Shown: positions 36,619 through 45,130 of the stretch, one piece after another
Layout: every line of letters starts with the position of its first letter
Numbering within the stretch: the stretch's first letter is position 1
Assembly (NCBI GenBank): GCA_958352885.1
Contig: CATWQI010000009.1
Coordinates: 62,001-126,000, forward strand
Length of the DNA stretch: 64,000 nt
Direction of reading: 5' to 3'
Origin: an uncultured Duncaniella sp.
Lineage (GTDB): Bacteria; Bacteroidota; Bacteroidia; Bacteroidales; Muribaculaceae
The notes under the pieces: model-generated
The model's input: only the letters and a program-made list of their open reading frames with translations
What the model was told of the DNA's origin: nothing
The model's database searches: none
Made by a program: the position numbers and the translations under genes

Positions 36619-37770
36619 ATGTTAGGCTCCTTCAAACGCGGCATACTGCAACTCGGCTCACGCAGGATTTACATCACTATGATGATAATCGTGCCGGTGC
36701 TATTTGCCCTGTTCTTCATAAATCTGATGCATGAGGGACTGCCGCTCAAAGTGCCGGTAGGGATGGTGGACATGGACCATTCATCCCTCTCGCGACGCAT
36801 CGGCAGGTCGCTCAACGCAATGGAACTAATCGACATCACCACCGATGTGGAGAACTACCATCAGGCTATAGAGAAGGTGCGCAGCGGAGAGATTTACGGT
36901 TTTTTCTATATCCCCTCCGACTTCCAGGACAAAGCTCTCAACGGCAAGACTCCTACTCTGTCATTCTACTCCAACATGTCAATCTTTGTTCCCGGCAGCC
37001 TCTCATTCAAGGGCTTCAAGACAATAGCCGTCACTACCGCCGGCTCCATTGTCCAGACAACCCTCGTGAGCGCGGGAGCTGACAACAGAATGGTCGATGC
37101 CCTCATACAGCCGTTCAATCAGGACATTCATCCCCTCGGCAACCCCTGGACCAACTACTCCATATACCTATGCCAGTCCTTCATCCCGGCAATGATGGCT
37201 CTGTTGGTCATGCTCATGACCACATTCAGTATCTGCCGTGAATTCAAGGATGGAAGTTCTGTGGAATGGCTCGCTGTCTCAAAGGGCAACATCGCTCTGG
37301 CGTTGGCAGGTAAACTCCTGCCGCAGAGCGTGATATTTTCGGCTGTAGGTGTATTCTGCCAGGCAATACTGTTCGGATATCTGCACTTCCCGCTCAACAA
37401 CCATCCGCTCCACATGGTGTTTGCCATGATACTTCTGGTTCTCTCCTCCCAGGCATTCGCGCTGCTCATCACCGAGCTTCTTCCCAACATGCGCTTATCC
37501 ATGAGTATTGTCTCCCTCATCGGCATCCTCAGCTTCTCCATAGCCGGTTTCTCGTTCCCGGTCGACAAGATGTATGGAGGCATAGCCATTTTTGCCTATG
37601 CGCTTCCGATACGAAACTACTTCCTCATCTATATCGACCAGGCGCTCAACGGCATACCAATCTACTATTCGCGCATCTACTACATAGTGATGCTTGTGAC
37701 TCTGCTCCTCCCCGTAATCGGGCTTAAGCGTCTAAAAAAGCGTTGTCTCAATCCCGTCTATGTACCTTGA
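36619..37770 (+). CDS. ABC-2 type transporter permease (first of pair)
   Basis: This 383-residue protein has the ABC-2 membrane topology: one N-terminal helix (ITMMIIVPVLFALFFINLM), a large periplasmic loop to about residue 175 (with the YhhJ-like 'MVDMDHSSLSRRIGRSLNA'), then five helices including FIPAMMALLVMLMTTFSI and SIVSLIGILSFSIAGFSFPV. The family normally works with a cytoplasmic ATPase, but none is encoded in this operon. It resembles the YhhJ/YbhS branch found next to HlyD and TolC genes. Substrate unknown. Confidence 0.88.
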   Translation: MLGSFKRGILQLGSRRIYITMMIIVPVLFALFFINLMHEGLPLKVPVGMVDMDHSSLSRRIGRSLNAMELIDITTDVENYHQAIEKVRSGEIYGFFYIPSDFQDKALNGKTPTLSFYSNMSIFVPGSLSFKGFKTIAVTTAGSIVQTTLVSAGADNRMVDALIQPFNQDIHPLGNPWTNYSIYLCQSFIPAMMALLVMLMTTFSICREFKDGSSVEWLAVSKGNIALALAGKLLPQSVIFSAVGVFCQAILFGYLHFPLNNHPLHMVFAMILLVLSSQAFALLITELLPNMRLSMSIVSLIGILSFSIAGFSFPVDKMYGGIAIFAYALPIRNYFLIYIDQALNGIPIYYSRIYYIVMLVTLLLPVIGLKRLKKRCLNPVYVP

Positions 37771-37820
37771 CGCACTGTCACCGTATTGACAGGACTTACC
37801 TCCAATCCCTTTAGAAGAAA

Positions 37821-39020
37821 ATGAACTGGTTAAAGAGCATATATAGAGTATGGCGCCGGGAATGCTGCCTGGTCTTCACTGACATAGGAGTACTCCTGTT
37901 CTTCGTCGCCCTGCCGCTGGGATACCCCATAGTATACACCCTGATTTACAATCCGGAGGTGGTCAAGGATATCAGCACCGTGATAGTCGACAACTCCCGC
38001 ACTGCCGAAAGCCGGGAGCTCGCACGGACTCTTGATGCGACACAGGGCATCAAGATAGTAGGCTATGCCGCCAACATGTCAGAGGCACGCAAAGCTATGT
38101 GCGAGAAAAAATGCTACGGCGTAATAGAGATTCCACACGATTACGCAAAGAAAATAGGTCGTGGAGAGCCTACCACAATGTCATTCTACAGCGACATGTC
38201 CCTGTTGCTGCGCTATCGGCAATACCTGTTCTCGCTCACTGATGTCAGGATGGCTGAGACAACCAAAATCACAGCCCAACGGCTCTCCGCAGGTGGATTG
38301 CTCACCACTTCCGTGAGCGGTCTGCCGGTCAATTCCGAATCATTCTTTCTCGGTGACCCGACACAGGGTTTCGCCTCCTTTATCATGCCGGGAATTGTAG
38401 TCCTTATTCTTCAGCAGAGTATGCTCCTCGGCATCGCCATGATAGCCGGCACAGCTGCCGACCGCCGTCGCCGCAACCACGGCATCGACCCGTACGCCTA
38501 TGAGGGCGGTCCGGTAGCCGTAGTGCTTGGCAAGACCCTATGTTACATGATGATATATCTGCCTATCTCCTACTACATACTTGAATTTATCCCGCATATA
38601 TTTTCGCTCCCCCACGTCGGGCATTTCCGCGACTATATGCCCATGATATTCGCCATGCTGCTCGCTTCAAGCTTCTTGGGGCAGACCATTCAGGTATTTG
38701 TCAGAGAACGCGAATCATCAATGCTGGTGCTTGTGTTCACTTCGGTGGTATTCCTGTTCCTTTCCGGACTCACCTGGCCACGCTACGCTTTCAGCAAATT
38801 CTGGCTGATGATTTCCGACCTTGTACCAGCAACATGGGGTGTGGAAAGTTTCATCCGCATGAACGGTAACGGCTCAACCCTTGCCAACCTCTCTGACTAC
38901 TATCTCGGTCTGTGGGGACTGGTGATACTCTACTTCATCACCGCTGTAACCCTCAGATATTTCACAGCCAAGGCCATAGCACCCGAAAGGCTCCAAGCTC
39001 CGGCTCCGGGCAATCGGTGA
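37821..39020 (+). CDS. ABC-2 type transporter permease (second of pair)
   Basis: The second permease is 399 residues and has the same architecture as its neighbour: an N-terminal helix (GVLLFFVALPLGYPIVYTLI), a periplasmic loop with 'STVIVDNSRTAESRELART', and five further helices (IMPGIVVLILQQSMLLGIAM, MLVLVFTSVVFLFLSGLTWP). The two probably form a heterodimeric membrane part. It starts 50 bases after the first permease and is the last gene of the operon; the only structure after it is a weak hairpin at 39059. No ATP-binding subunit follows; the next gene is xerD. Confidence 0.88.
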   Translation: MNWLKSIYRVWRRECCLVFTDIGVLLFFVALPLGYPIVYTLIYNPEVVKDISTVIVDNSRTAESRELARTLDATQGIKIVGYAANMSEARKAMCEKKCYGVIEIPHDYAKKIGRGEPTTMSFYSDMSLLLRYRQYLFSLTDVRMAETTKITAQRLSAGGLLTTSVSGLPVNSESFFLGDPTQGFASFIMPGIVVLILQQSMLLGIAMIAGTAADRRRRNHGIDPYAYEGGPVAVVLGKTLCYMMIYLPISYYILEFIPHIFSLPHVGHFRDYMPMIFAMLLASSFLGQTIQVFVRERESSMLVLVFTSVVFLFLSGLTWPRYAFSKFWLMISDLVPATWGVESFIRMNGNGSTLANLSDYYLGLWGLVILYFITAVTLRYFTAKAIAPERLQAPAPGNR

Positions 39021-39058
39021 CATATGCCCGCACGACATGCCACATCTTATATCTGCTG

Positions 39059-39098
39059 CGCCCGGAGTTGTAAAACCCGGGCGTTCTTAGTAAATTTG
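39059..39098 (+). promoter_or_regulatory. xerD promoter nested with a hairpin
   Basis: TTG (39068-39070), 20 bases, then TAAATTTG (39091-39098) form a good Bacteroidetes promoter 32 bases before xerD. The TTG lies in the loop of an inverted repeat CGCCCGG (39059-39065) / CCGGGCG (39077-39083), which could also be the weak terminator of the efflux operon. Confidence 0.65.
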
Positions 39099-39130
39099 CA
39101 CCACGAATCATCTAAAAAACCTCCACATCG

Positions 39131-40069
39131 ATGCGGGATATCCTCGACATACCCAAGCTGCTTGGCGACTTTGACCTCTACCTTATGATGGAGAGGGCTA
39201 TGTCCGAAAACACTCGTGAAGGATACATGCGTGACGTGCGCAAACTGCTCTCCTATCTTGATGACACTCCTTCCGAATCCGGAACCTCCACCGGCACTCC
39301 TCTGCGGGAAGTGACTATCGAGACACTCCGCCTGTTTCTCGGAGAGCTCCACGATGTCGGTATAGCCGAACGCTCACAGGCAAGAATAATTGCTGGCATG
39401 CGCTCGTTCTTCAAGTTTCTCACCCTCGAAGGATACCTGGACGCAAACCCTGCCGAATTGCTTGAAACGCCAAAAATCGGCACACACCTCCCCGAAGTAC
39501 TCACTGTGGAGGAGATAGATGCCATGATAGCTGCCATTGACCCGAACAAGGCGGAAGCCCAACGCGACAGAGCAATCATTGAGACACTCTACGGATGCGG
39601 ACTCCGTGTCAGCGAACTCATCAATCTCGAAATCTCCAGAATTTCAGCCGACGAAGGCTATCTTGTAGTGCGGGGCAAAGGGAACAAAGAGCGCCTTGTA
39701 CCCATGTCTGACGCCGCAATTTCTGAAATCGACGACTATCTCATAGACCGTGCCGCATTACCCGTAAAACCCGGAGAGGAAAACATCCTGTTCCTCAACC
39801 GCCGCGGGCGACGCCTCACACGCGAACGCATATTCCAGATCGTAAAATCGCTCGCCGAGGAGGCAGGCATACGGAAATCAATCTCCCCCCACACACTCAG
39901 ACACTCCTTTGCGACACACCTGCTGGAGGGTGGAGCCAACCTGCGAGCCATCCAGCAGATGCTCGGACACGAATCAATCGTGACTACCCAGATTTACATT
40001 CACCTTGACCGTTCCACCCTGCGTTCCGACATCCTTACTTTCCACCCGCGGAACCAAAGACACCAATGA
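39131..40069 (+). CDS. xerD: Tyrosine recombinase XerD-like
   Basis: XerC/D recombinases resolve chromosome dimers at dif during division. The N-terminal SAM-like DNA-binding domain covers residues 1-105. The catalytic domain has all the key residues: Arg159 (CGLRVSEL), Lys183 in RGKGNKERLVP, His254-x-x-Arg257 (SPHTLRHSFATHLL), His280 (LGHESIVTTQIY) and the nucleophile Tyr289. At 312 residues it is of Xer size and has no phage-integrase arm-binding domain. It is transcribed alone from its own promoter. There is no nearby att duplication or mobile gene, so a housekeeping role is the better reading. Confidence 0.9.
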   Translation: MRDILDIPKLLGDFDLYLMMERAMSENTREGYMRDVRKLLSYLDDTPSESGTSTGTPLREVTIETLRLFLGELHDVGIAERSQARIIAGMRSFFKFLTLEGYLDANPAELLETPKIGTHLPEVLTVEEIDAMIAAIDPNKAEAQRDRAIIETLYGCGLRVSELINLEISRISADEGYLVVRGKGNKERLVPMSDAAISEIDDYLIDRAALPVKPGEENILFLNRRGRRLTRERIFQIVKSLAEEAGIRKSISPHTLRHSFATHLLEGGANLRAIQQMLGHESIVTTQIYIHLDRSTLRSDILTFHPRNQRHQ

Positions 40070-40155
40070 AGCCGCTGAATCCACATAATACCAAGGCAAC
40101 CCGTGTCGGCACTCAATCCGGACAACCAAAAATTTGTTAAATCAGAACCTGTTGA

Positions 40156-40187
40156 TTTGGGGGTACGGATTTTTATTGCTACCTTTG
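40156..40187 (+). promoter_or_regulatory. Consensus promoter of greA
   Basis: TTTG (40156-40159), 20 bases, then TACCTTTG (40180-40187) match both promoter boxes. The leader to the greA ATG is about 140 bases, long for this window, and contains a T-rich run (40261-40273); I see no known riboswitch in it. Confidence 0.75.
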
Positions 40188-40328
40188 CAATAACAAAATC
40201 AGAACATATCACACCATACGCATAGATTCGGTAGGGTCTCGTAGCCACAAGCATCGGGATTCTTTCTTTTTTACGTTTGGTGGTTTCTCTCAAATTAACA
40301 GATTATTAAAATTCAACACTTTACTGCC

Positions 40329-40799
40329 ATGGCTATAACTTACATGACCAAGGAAGGTTACAAGAAAAAAATGGAAGAAATCGCTTTTCTGGAATCAGTT
40401 GAGCGTCCCCGCATATCTGCCGCTATCGCTGAAGCCCGTGACAAAGGTGACCTCTCGGAGAATTCCGAATATGATGCCGCAAAAGAGGCTCAGGGTATGC
40501 TTGAGATGAAAATCTCACAGCTTAAGGACCTTGTCGCCAATGCCCGTATCATCGACGAGAGCAACCTCAACCATGAGGAGGTACAAATCCTCAACCGTGT
40601 CACCATTAAAAACACCGCCAACGGCATGACAATGGAGTACACCATTGTGGCTGATTCCGAGGCAAACCTCAAGGAAAAGAAAATCGGCTCAAGCACCCCC
40701 ATCGCTCAGGGTCTTCTCGGACACAAACTCGGCGAAGTTGTCGAAATCAAGGTCCCCGCAGGACTCATGAAGTTTGAAATCGTTGAAATCAACTTCTAA
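40329..40799 (+). CDS. greA: Transcription elongation factor GreA
   Basis: GreA rescues backtracked RNA polymerase by stimulating transcript cleavage. The N-terminal coiled coil carries the acidic tip DLSENSEYDAAKEAQ (Asp and Glu that reach the polymerase active site) and the C-terminal FKBP-like domain has TPIAQGLLGHKLGEVVEIKV. At 156 residues it is standard length. It is followed 14 bases later by a HIT gene, with which it shares a transcript ended by the terminator at 41226. Confidence 0.97.
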   Translation: MAITYMTKEGYKKKMEEIAFLESVERPRISAAIAEARDKGDLSENSEYDAAKEAQGMLEMKISQLKDLVANARIIDESNLNHEEVQILNRVTIKNTANGMTMEYTIVADSEANLKEKKIGSSTPIAQGLLGHKLGEVVEIKVPAGLMKFEIVEINF

Positions 40800-40813
40800 A
40801 TCACACTGCTGAC

Positions 40814-41221
40814 ATGGCAAGCATATTCAGTAAGATAGCAGCCGGCGAAATACCCTCCTATAAGGTAGCTGCCGACGAGAAGCACTATGCATTCCTCGAC
40901 ATCAACCCGGTTGCCCCCGGACACGTGCTCGTAATCCCGCGCAAAGAGACCGACTATATCTTTGATATCGACGACAAGGAATATCAGGACTACACTCTCT
41001 TCGCCAAGCGTGTGGCAACAGCGCTCAAGGAAGCCATCCCCTGCAAGCGCATAGGCGTGGCTGTGATGGGACTTGAAGTTCCGCATGCACACATCCACCT
41101 TATCCCCATCAACTCGGAAGGGGACATGGATTTCAGGAAGAAAGTCTCCATTCCTGCCGGGGAAATGAAAGAGATTGCCGAAAAAATAGCGGACAAATTC
41201 AACGAACTGTTCCCCGCATGA
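40814..41221 (+). CDS. HIT family (histidine triad) protein
   Basis: HIT proteins are nucleotide hydrolases or transferases acting on AMP-linked substrates. The histidine triad is clear: HAHIHLIPI near residue 94, preceded by the N-terminal FSKIAAGEIPSYKV and DINPVAPGHVLVIPRKE typical of the HINT branch. At 135 residues it is full length. It is co-transcribed with greA (14-base gap). The precise substrate is unknown. Confidence 0.93.
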   Translation: MASIFSKIAAGEIPSYKVAADEKHYAFLDINPVAPGHVLVIPRKETDYIFDIDDKEYQDYTLFAKRVATALKEAIPCKRIGVAVMGLEVPHAHIHLIPINSEGDMDFRKKVSIPAGEMKEIAEKIADKFNELFPA

Positions 41222-41225
41222 TTCA

Positions 41226-41258
41226 CATCCCCCTGCCTGCCAGGGGGATGATTCTTTT
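41226..41258 (+). terminator. Terminator of greA-HIT unit
   Basis: The perfect 10-base stem CATCCCCCTG / CAGGGGGATG (41226-41235 and 41241-41250) with a five-base loop is followed by ATTCTTTT, a good rho-independent signal starting five bases after the HIT stop codon. Confidence 0.85.
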
Positions 41259-41317
41259 AATACCCGTCATTTATCCGACATAAGTGACGGACAATTACCA
41301 TATCAGAATCGTAATTT

Positions 41318-42190
41318 ATGAAACCTGGATGCTGGATTGAAGCAATGAGACTCCGCACACTCCCCGTGTCGCTCGCCGGTGTGATATATGCAGCCGGTCT
41401 GGGAGCTGCCACATGGCGGTTCCGCCTCGTGCCCGTGATTATGTGCCTTGCGTTCGCGCTGCTTGCCCAGATTGCCTCGAATTTTGCAAACGAGTACTAC
41501 GATTACAAAGCCGGATTCGATAAATCCGGACGTGTAGGACCCCGCCGGGGTGTCACTGAAGGCGACATATCACCCGAAGCCATGAAGCGTGCCACATTCA
41601 TTACCCTTGGCGTGGCATGCGTGGTAGGATGTGCGCTCGTAATGCTTTACGGCACCTGGTGGATGTTCCTCATCGGCATAGCCACTGCGCTCGGAGTCAT
41701 GGCTTACAGCACAGGACCCTACCCCCTCTCCCATCACGGGCTCGGAGAAGTGGCTGTAATCTGTTTTTTCGGCATAATCCCGGTCTGCCTCACCTACATG
41801 CTCCAGTCAGGCACTATGGCTTGGTGGATAGTCCTTGCCTCGATAGGAATCGGAGCGATGGGAGCTAACGTACTAATCGTAAACAACTACCGTGACGCAG
41901 ACGATGACCGGCAAGTAGGCAAACGCACCCTTGCCGTGATACTCGGACGCAAGTCCATCCGCTGGATTTACCTTATGAACGGCTTCCTCGCCCTCATCCT
42001 TACCCTTCCCGAATGGATGGCTGTATCCGGATTATGGTGGATCGGACCTGCCATATACATGGCACTTCACATATACTTGTTCAGCCGCCTTTGCGCATGG
42101 AAAGGAAAGGCGCTCAACCCGCTCTTGGGGATGACCGCCGTGCTGATGCTGCTGTATAGCCTCGGATATCTTTGCGTAGCAGTACTGTAA
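41318..42190 (+). CDS. menA: 1,4-dihydroxy-2-naphthoate polyprenyltransferase MenA
   Basis: MenA attaches the isoprenoid side chain to dihydroxynaphthoate in the inner membrane, completing demethylmenaquinone, the quinone used for anaerobic fumarate respiration in Bacteroidales. It is a UbiA-superfamily protein of 290 residues with about eight helices. The first Asp-rich motif reads NFANEYYDYKAGFD and is followed by GPRRGVTEG; the second region is NVLIVNNYRDADDDRQVGKRT, given here as NVLIVNNYRD and ADDDRQVGKRT. MenA rather than UbiA is supported by the MRLRTLPVSLAGV start. It stands alone between terminators. Confidence 0.93.
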   Translation: MKPGCWIEAMRLRTLPVSLAGVIYAAGLGAATWRFRLVPVIMCLAFALLAQIASNFANEYYDYKAGFDKSGRVGPRRGVTEGDISPEAMKRATFITLGVACVVGCALVMLYGTWWMFLIGIATALGVMAYSTGPYPLSHHGLGEVAVICFFGIIPVCLTYMLQSGTMAWWIVLASIGIGAMGANVLIVNNYRDADDDRQVGKRTLAVILGRKSIRWIYLMNGFLALILTLPEWMAVSGLWWIGPAIYMALHIYLFSRLCAWKGKALNPLLGMTAVLMLLYSLGYLCVAVL

Positions 42191-42226
42191 CGGAGATACA
42201 CACGCCCCCGATTACCGGCACATTCG

Positions 42227-43450
42227 TCAGAACCTCATACCGACTATCGCCGAAAATGTATTCACCGTATTGAAGTGCGTGAAACTTGAATTATAGTACA
42301 GAAATCCGTTAAACCTCGCCACAAGCCCGGCGAAGAGAGCCCGGTGATTGTACACAAGCGCTGCCGACAGCTTGTAATTATTGGCTATAAGGCTACGCTT
42401 GCCGTCAGTAGAATCCTCGTATGACCGTTTATAGCCCACCGCACCCATACCTGTGACATTCAGTAGCCACCGGCGAGGCTTAAGCACCCAGTTATACCCG
42501 TATCCTCCCAGCACGGCATAATCCTTATGATGGAATGTGTAGTAGGGAGTCTCCAATGGCAGATACTCAAGCATTTCCTCCGGCAGAGAAGAAAAATTCA
42601 TATCTATATTCTGCTCAGTGAAATTAAAACCCACTATCGCCGTGCCCGCACTCTTGAGCTGATACTTTGAATAGCTGTAAGCAGCAGCATGCGAGTACTT
42701 CTTATTATTGAAGAAATAATATGCGTCGATATAGAACGTGCTGATGCCTACATCGTCAAATTTATATCTGAAGTGCCCCCCGTCCTTATAGTCCCCGAGT
42801 TTGGTCAGTATCATACCGCCGTCCGACTTGGTGGACTGGATATTTATGGAAAACCTGGAGCAAGTAAAGTCGAAATTAAATGTATGGCGCGAAGTATGCT
42901 TCTTGAAGAACTCATCCAGGTTCCACATATATCCAATGCTCACTGCCATAAAACTGAGATGACCGCCGGCATCCGCAAACAGATCGGAATGCATGTCAAG
43001 CATCGAATTCTTGGGAAAGAACATTGACGAGGTTTCAAACCAGCTGTAACTCTTTCCCTGAAGTTTCCAGTTCTTACCCGTACCCACCACATATTCCGGA
43101 TCATAGGAGTTAAACGTCTTGTCCCCCCAATAATAAACCTTAAGCAGAAACCGGGGAAATTTAGGATAATATATCGCCGTATCACGTATTAAAAAACCGT
43201 TGGCTATCAATTGTTTCATCCATAGGGTCGAACTTCGCTTCGTCGAATCGGCGGCTATCTCCTTTTCAAGTTCCGCCTTGATTTCTGCCTCCTTGGCAAC
43301 TATCGCATGCTCGCCACGCTCCACAATCGACTCTTTCGGACATACCGAATCAGGCTCCGCCGACTGACAACGACCCGGCAGAGGCAACAGCACAGCCATC
43401 ACTGCCAGAATCGCAATCATAATCATACGTCCCTCAATCCTTATCCGCAT
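42227..43450 (-). CDS. DUF4421 outer-membrane beta-barrel protein
   Basis: A 407-residue protein of a family I take to be DUF4421, found in Bacteroidetes. It has a signal peptide (MIMIAILAVMAVLLPLPGRCQ, within the first 30 residues), a charged Ala/Glu helical stretch (residues 45-70), then alternating strands with aromatic belts typical of an outer-membrane barrel (YSWFETSSMFFPKN, FNFDFTCSRFSINIQS, FRYKFDDVGISTFYIDAYYF) and a terminal strand ending VGMRF with a C-terminal Phe. Function is unknown. The first ATG at 43450 is followed by further in-frame ATGs that also suit a signal peptide. It is convergent with menA with no clear terminator in the 36-base gap. Confidence 0.75.
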   Translation of the reverse strand: MRIRIEGRMIMIAILAVMAVLLPLPGRCQSAEPDSVCPKESIVERGEHAIVAKEAEIKAELEKEIAADSTKRSSTLWMKQLIANGFLIRDTAIYYPKFPRFLLKVYYWGDKTFNSYDPEYVVGTGKNWKLQGKSYSWFETSSMFFPKNSMLDMHSDLFADAGGHLSFMAVSIGYMWNLDEFFKKHTSRHTFNFDFTCSRFSINIQSTKSDGGMILTKLGDYKDGGHFRYKFDDVGISTFYIDAYYFFNNKKYSHAAAYSYSKYQLKSAGTAIVGFNFTEQNIDMNFSSLPEEMLEYLPLETPYYTFHHKDYAVLGGYGYNWVLKPRRWLLNVTGMGAVGYKRSYEDSTDGKRSLIANNYKLSAALVYNHRALFAGLVARFNGFLYYNSSFTHFNTVNTFSAIVGMRF

Positions 43451-43523
43451 AGTTCTCTCAGAAATCCTTTCAAAAGCATAGTAATGAAAAAAACAACAAT
43501 AAGCCTGTCGCTGAATTCACATG

Positions 43524-43553
43524 CAAATTTACTCAAATTATCCCACATATCAA
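43524..43553 (-). promoter_or_regulatory. Promoter of the DUF4421 gene
   Basis: On the minus strand TTG (43551-43553), 19 bases, then TAAATTTG (43524-43531) match the Bacteroidetes pattern, 73 bases before the start codon. The rest of the 305-base divergent gap (43451-43755) shows no gene and no clear plus-strand -7 box. Confidence 0.65.
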
Positions 43554-43755
43554 TCCGACATCCTAAAAAAAGCACTAATGGAGTATTTTCGACCTCAACT
43601 CCCGGACGGTACCGGCACCGCGACATCAGGCGATGCGCTTAACTCAACGCTTATATTGCGAGGTTTGCATACATCCGAGGAAATTTAACGCCCGATGGCA
43701 TTCTGTTAAATAAAATTTATGAAATTTGTGTACCAATCTCACAAACCATTTATTT

Positions 43756-44886
43756 ATGAAACAGATAAGCAAGAAATTAGCATCAGTCATCACACTATTG
43801 TGCGCAGCGTTCCCATTTGCAGCATCAGCCCAGCAAGAGGCTACCGCAGTCTCTGTCAATGCCGCACAGGAAGTCGAATTCAATCCCCATTGGTTCTTAC
43901 AGCTTCAGGCTGGCGGAGGATACACCGTCGGTGAGGCAGACTTCAACAAGCTTCTGTCACCGGCAGCCGCAATCAATGTCGGCTACCGATTCACCCCATC
44001 TTTCGGGCTTCGCATCGGCGGAAGCGGATGGCAGGCGAAAGGCGCCCTTGTAAACCCGCATAAACGCTACAAATACAATTATCTCCAGGGCAATATCGAC
44101 GCCATGTTGTCGCTCACAAACCTGTTCTGCGGATATAACCCCGACCGCACCCTTGATTTCTACGGCTTCCTCGGGCTCGGCGGAACACTCGGATACCACA
44201 ACCGTCAGGCAAACGAGCTAAGTGCAGCCGGCTACCATCTGGAAAAGCTCTGGTCAGGCAAGAAACTCTTCTTCGACGTACGCGGAGGCCTCGGTGTCAA
44301 CATCAACCTCAGCCGTGTAGTCGCCCTCAATCTCGAAGCCAACGCCAATATGCTCCCTGACGGGTTCAATTCCAAGAAAGGCAGCAACAGAGACTGGCAG
44401 CTAAACGGTCTCGTAGGCGTGACAATTAGCTTCGGAAGGACCAAAACACGCACAGTCGAAGTCATCGAAGCTGCAGAAGTGGTACAGCCTGCGCCCGAAC
44501 CCGAACCGCAGCCCGCTCCGGCTCCCGTGGTCGAACAGCCCAAACCCGTCGAGGCAAAGCAACCGGCTTCAATGGAACAGGACATATTCTTCAAAATCAA
44601 TTCCTCCAAAATATCCACCGCTGAGACCGAAAAAATCGACCGCATGATTTCCTTCCTCAAGGAAAACCCCGAAGCCAAAGTAATCGTGACCGGTTATGCT
44701 GACAAAGGCACCGGAACAGCAGCTTACAATCTCAAGATTTCACGATTCCGCGCCCAGAGCGTGGCAGACGCCCTCCGTAACGGCGGAATCGAAGCTTCAC
44801 GCATCTCCGTGAACGCCCTCGGCGACACCGAACAGCCATTCACCGAGAACAACAAAAACCGCGTCGCAATCGCAGTAGCCGAATAA
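43756..44886 (+). CDS. OmpA family outer-membrane protein
   Basis: OmpA proteins tie the outer membrane to peptidoglycan. ATG 43756 (MKQISKKLASVITLLCAAF) gives the best signal peptide; a TTG at 43726 would add ten residues. The mature N-terminal part is an eight-strand barrel (HWFLQLQAGGGYTVGEADF, INVGYRFTPSFGLRIGGSGW). A Pro-rich linker of PEPEPQPAPAPV type spans about residues 245-270, and the C-terminal peptidoglycan-binding domain contains IFFKINSSKIS, VTGYADKGTG and YNLKISRFRAQSVADAL. At 376 residues it is usual for Bacteroidetes. It has its own hairpin terminator. Confidence 0.94.
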   Translation: MKQISKKLASVITLLCAAFPFAASAQQEATAVSVNAAQEVEFNPHWFLQLQAGGGYTVGEADFNKLLSPAAAINVGYRFTPSFGLRIGGSGWQAKGALVNPHKRYKYNYLQGNIDAMLSLTNLFCGYNPDRTLDFYGFLGLGGTLGYHNRQANELSAAGYHLEKLWSGKKLFFDVRGGLGVNINLSRVVALNLEANANMLPDGFNSKKGSNRDWQLNGLVGVTISFGRTKTRTVEVIEAAEVVQPAPEPEPQPAPAPVVEQPKPVEAKQPASMEQDIFFKINSSKISTAETEKIDRMISFLKENPEAKVIVTGYADKGTGTAAYNLKISRFRAQSVADALRNGGIEASRISVNALGDTEQPFTENNKNRVAIAVAE

Positions 44887-44938
44887 CACTTAGCCAAACA
44901 CCTACCCAAGCACTTACACATACTTAAAGATTGCTTAA

Positions 44939-44975
44939 AGCCGCCGGAGGGACACACCATGTCCCCCCGGCGGCT
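44939..44975 (+). terminator. Hairpin after the OmpA gene
   Basis: AGCCGCCGG / CCGGCGGCT with an additional inner AGGGACA / TGTCCCC pairing makes a long stable stem about 50 bases after the ompA-family stop. The following T run is short (CTTTA), so termination may be partial. Confidence 0.65.
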
Positions 44976-45036
44976 ACGCTTTACCCCACTCAATCAGCAT
45001 TCCTCAGCCACGCACATAAATTTTCATCGTAATTCA

Positions 45037-45066
45037 TTGTAAACTGGAAAATTATTTGTAACTTTG
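45037..45066 (+). promoter_or_regulatory. Promoter of rpsA
   Basis: TTG (45037-45039), 19 bases, then TAACTTTG (45059-45066) fit the Bacteroidetes consensus, 64 bases before the S1 start codon. The leader is AT-rich with TTATTTATTAACC just before the ATG, as expected where S1-dependent, non-Shine-Dalgarno initiation is common. Confidence 0.75.
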
Positions 45067-45130
45067 CACCGCTTTGCGGCTCCTGCCGCAGACTGTTTTA
45101 ATTAACCTTATTTATTAACCCCATTTTTTA

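Noticed and set aside
39131..40069. xerD as an integrase marking a mobile element
   Set aside because: Xer size and domain layout, housekeeping neighbours, and no flanking direct repeats, tRNA or phage genes.
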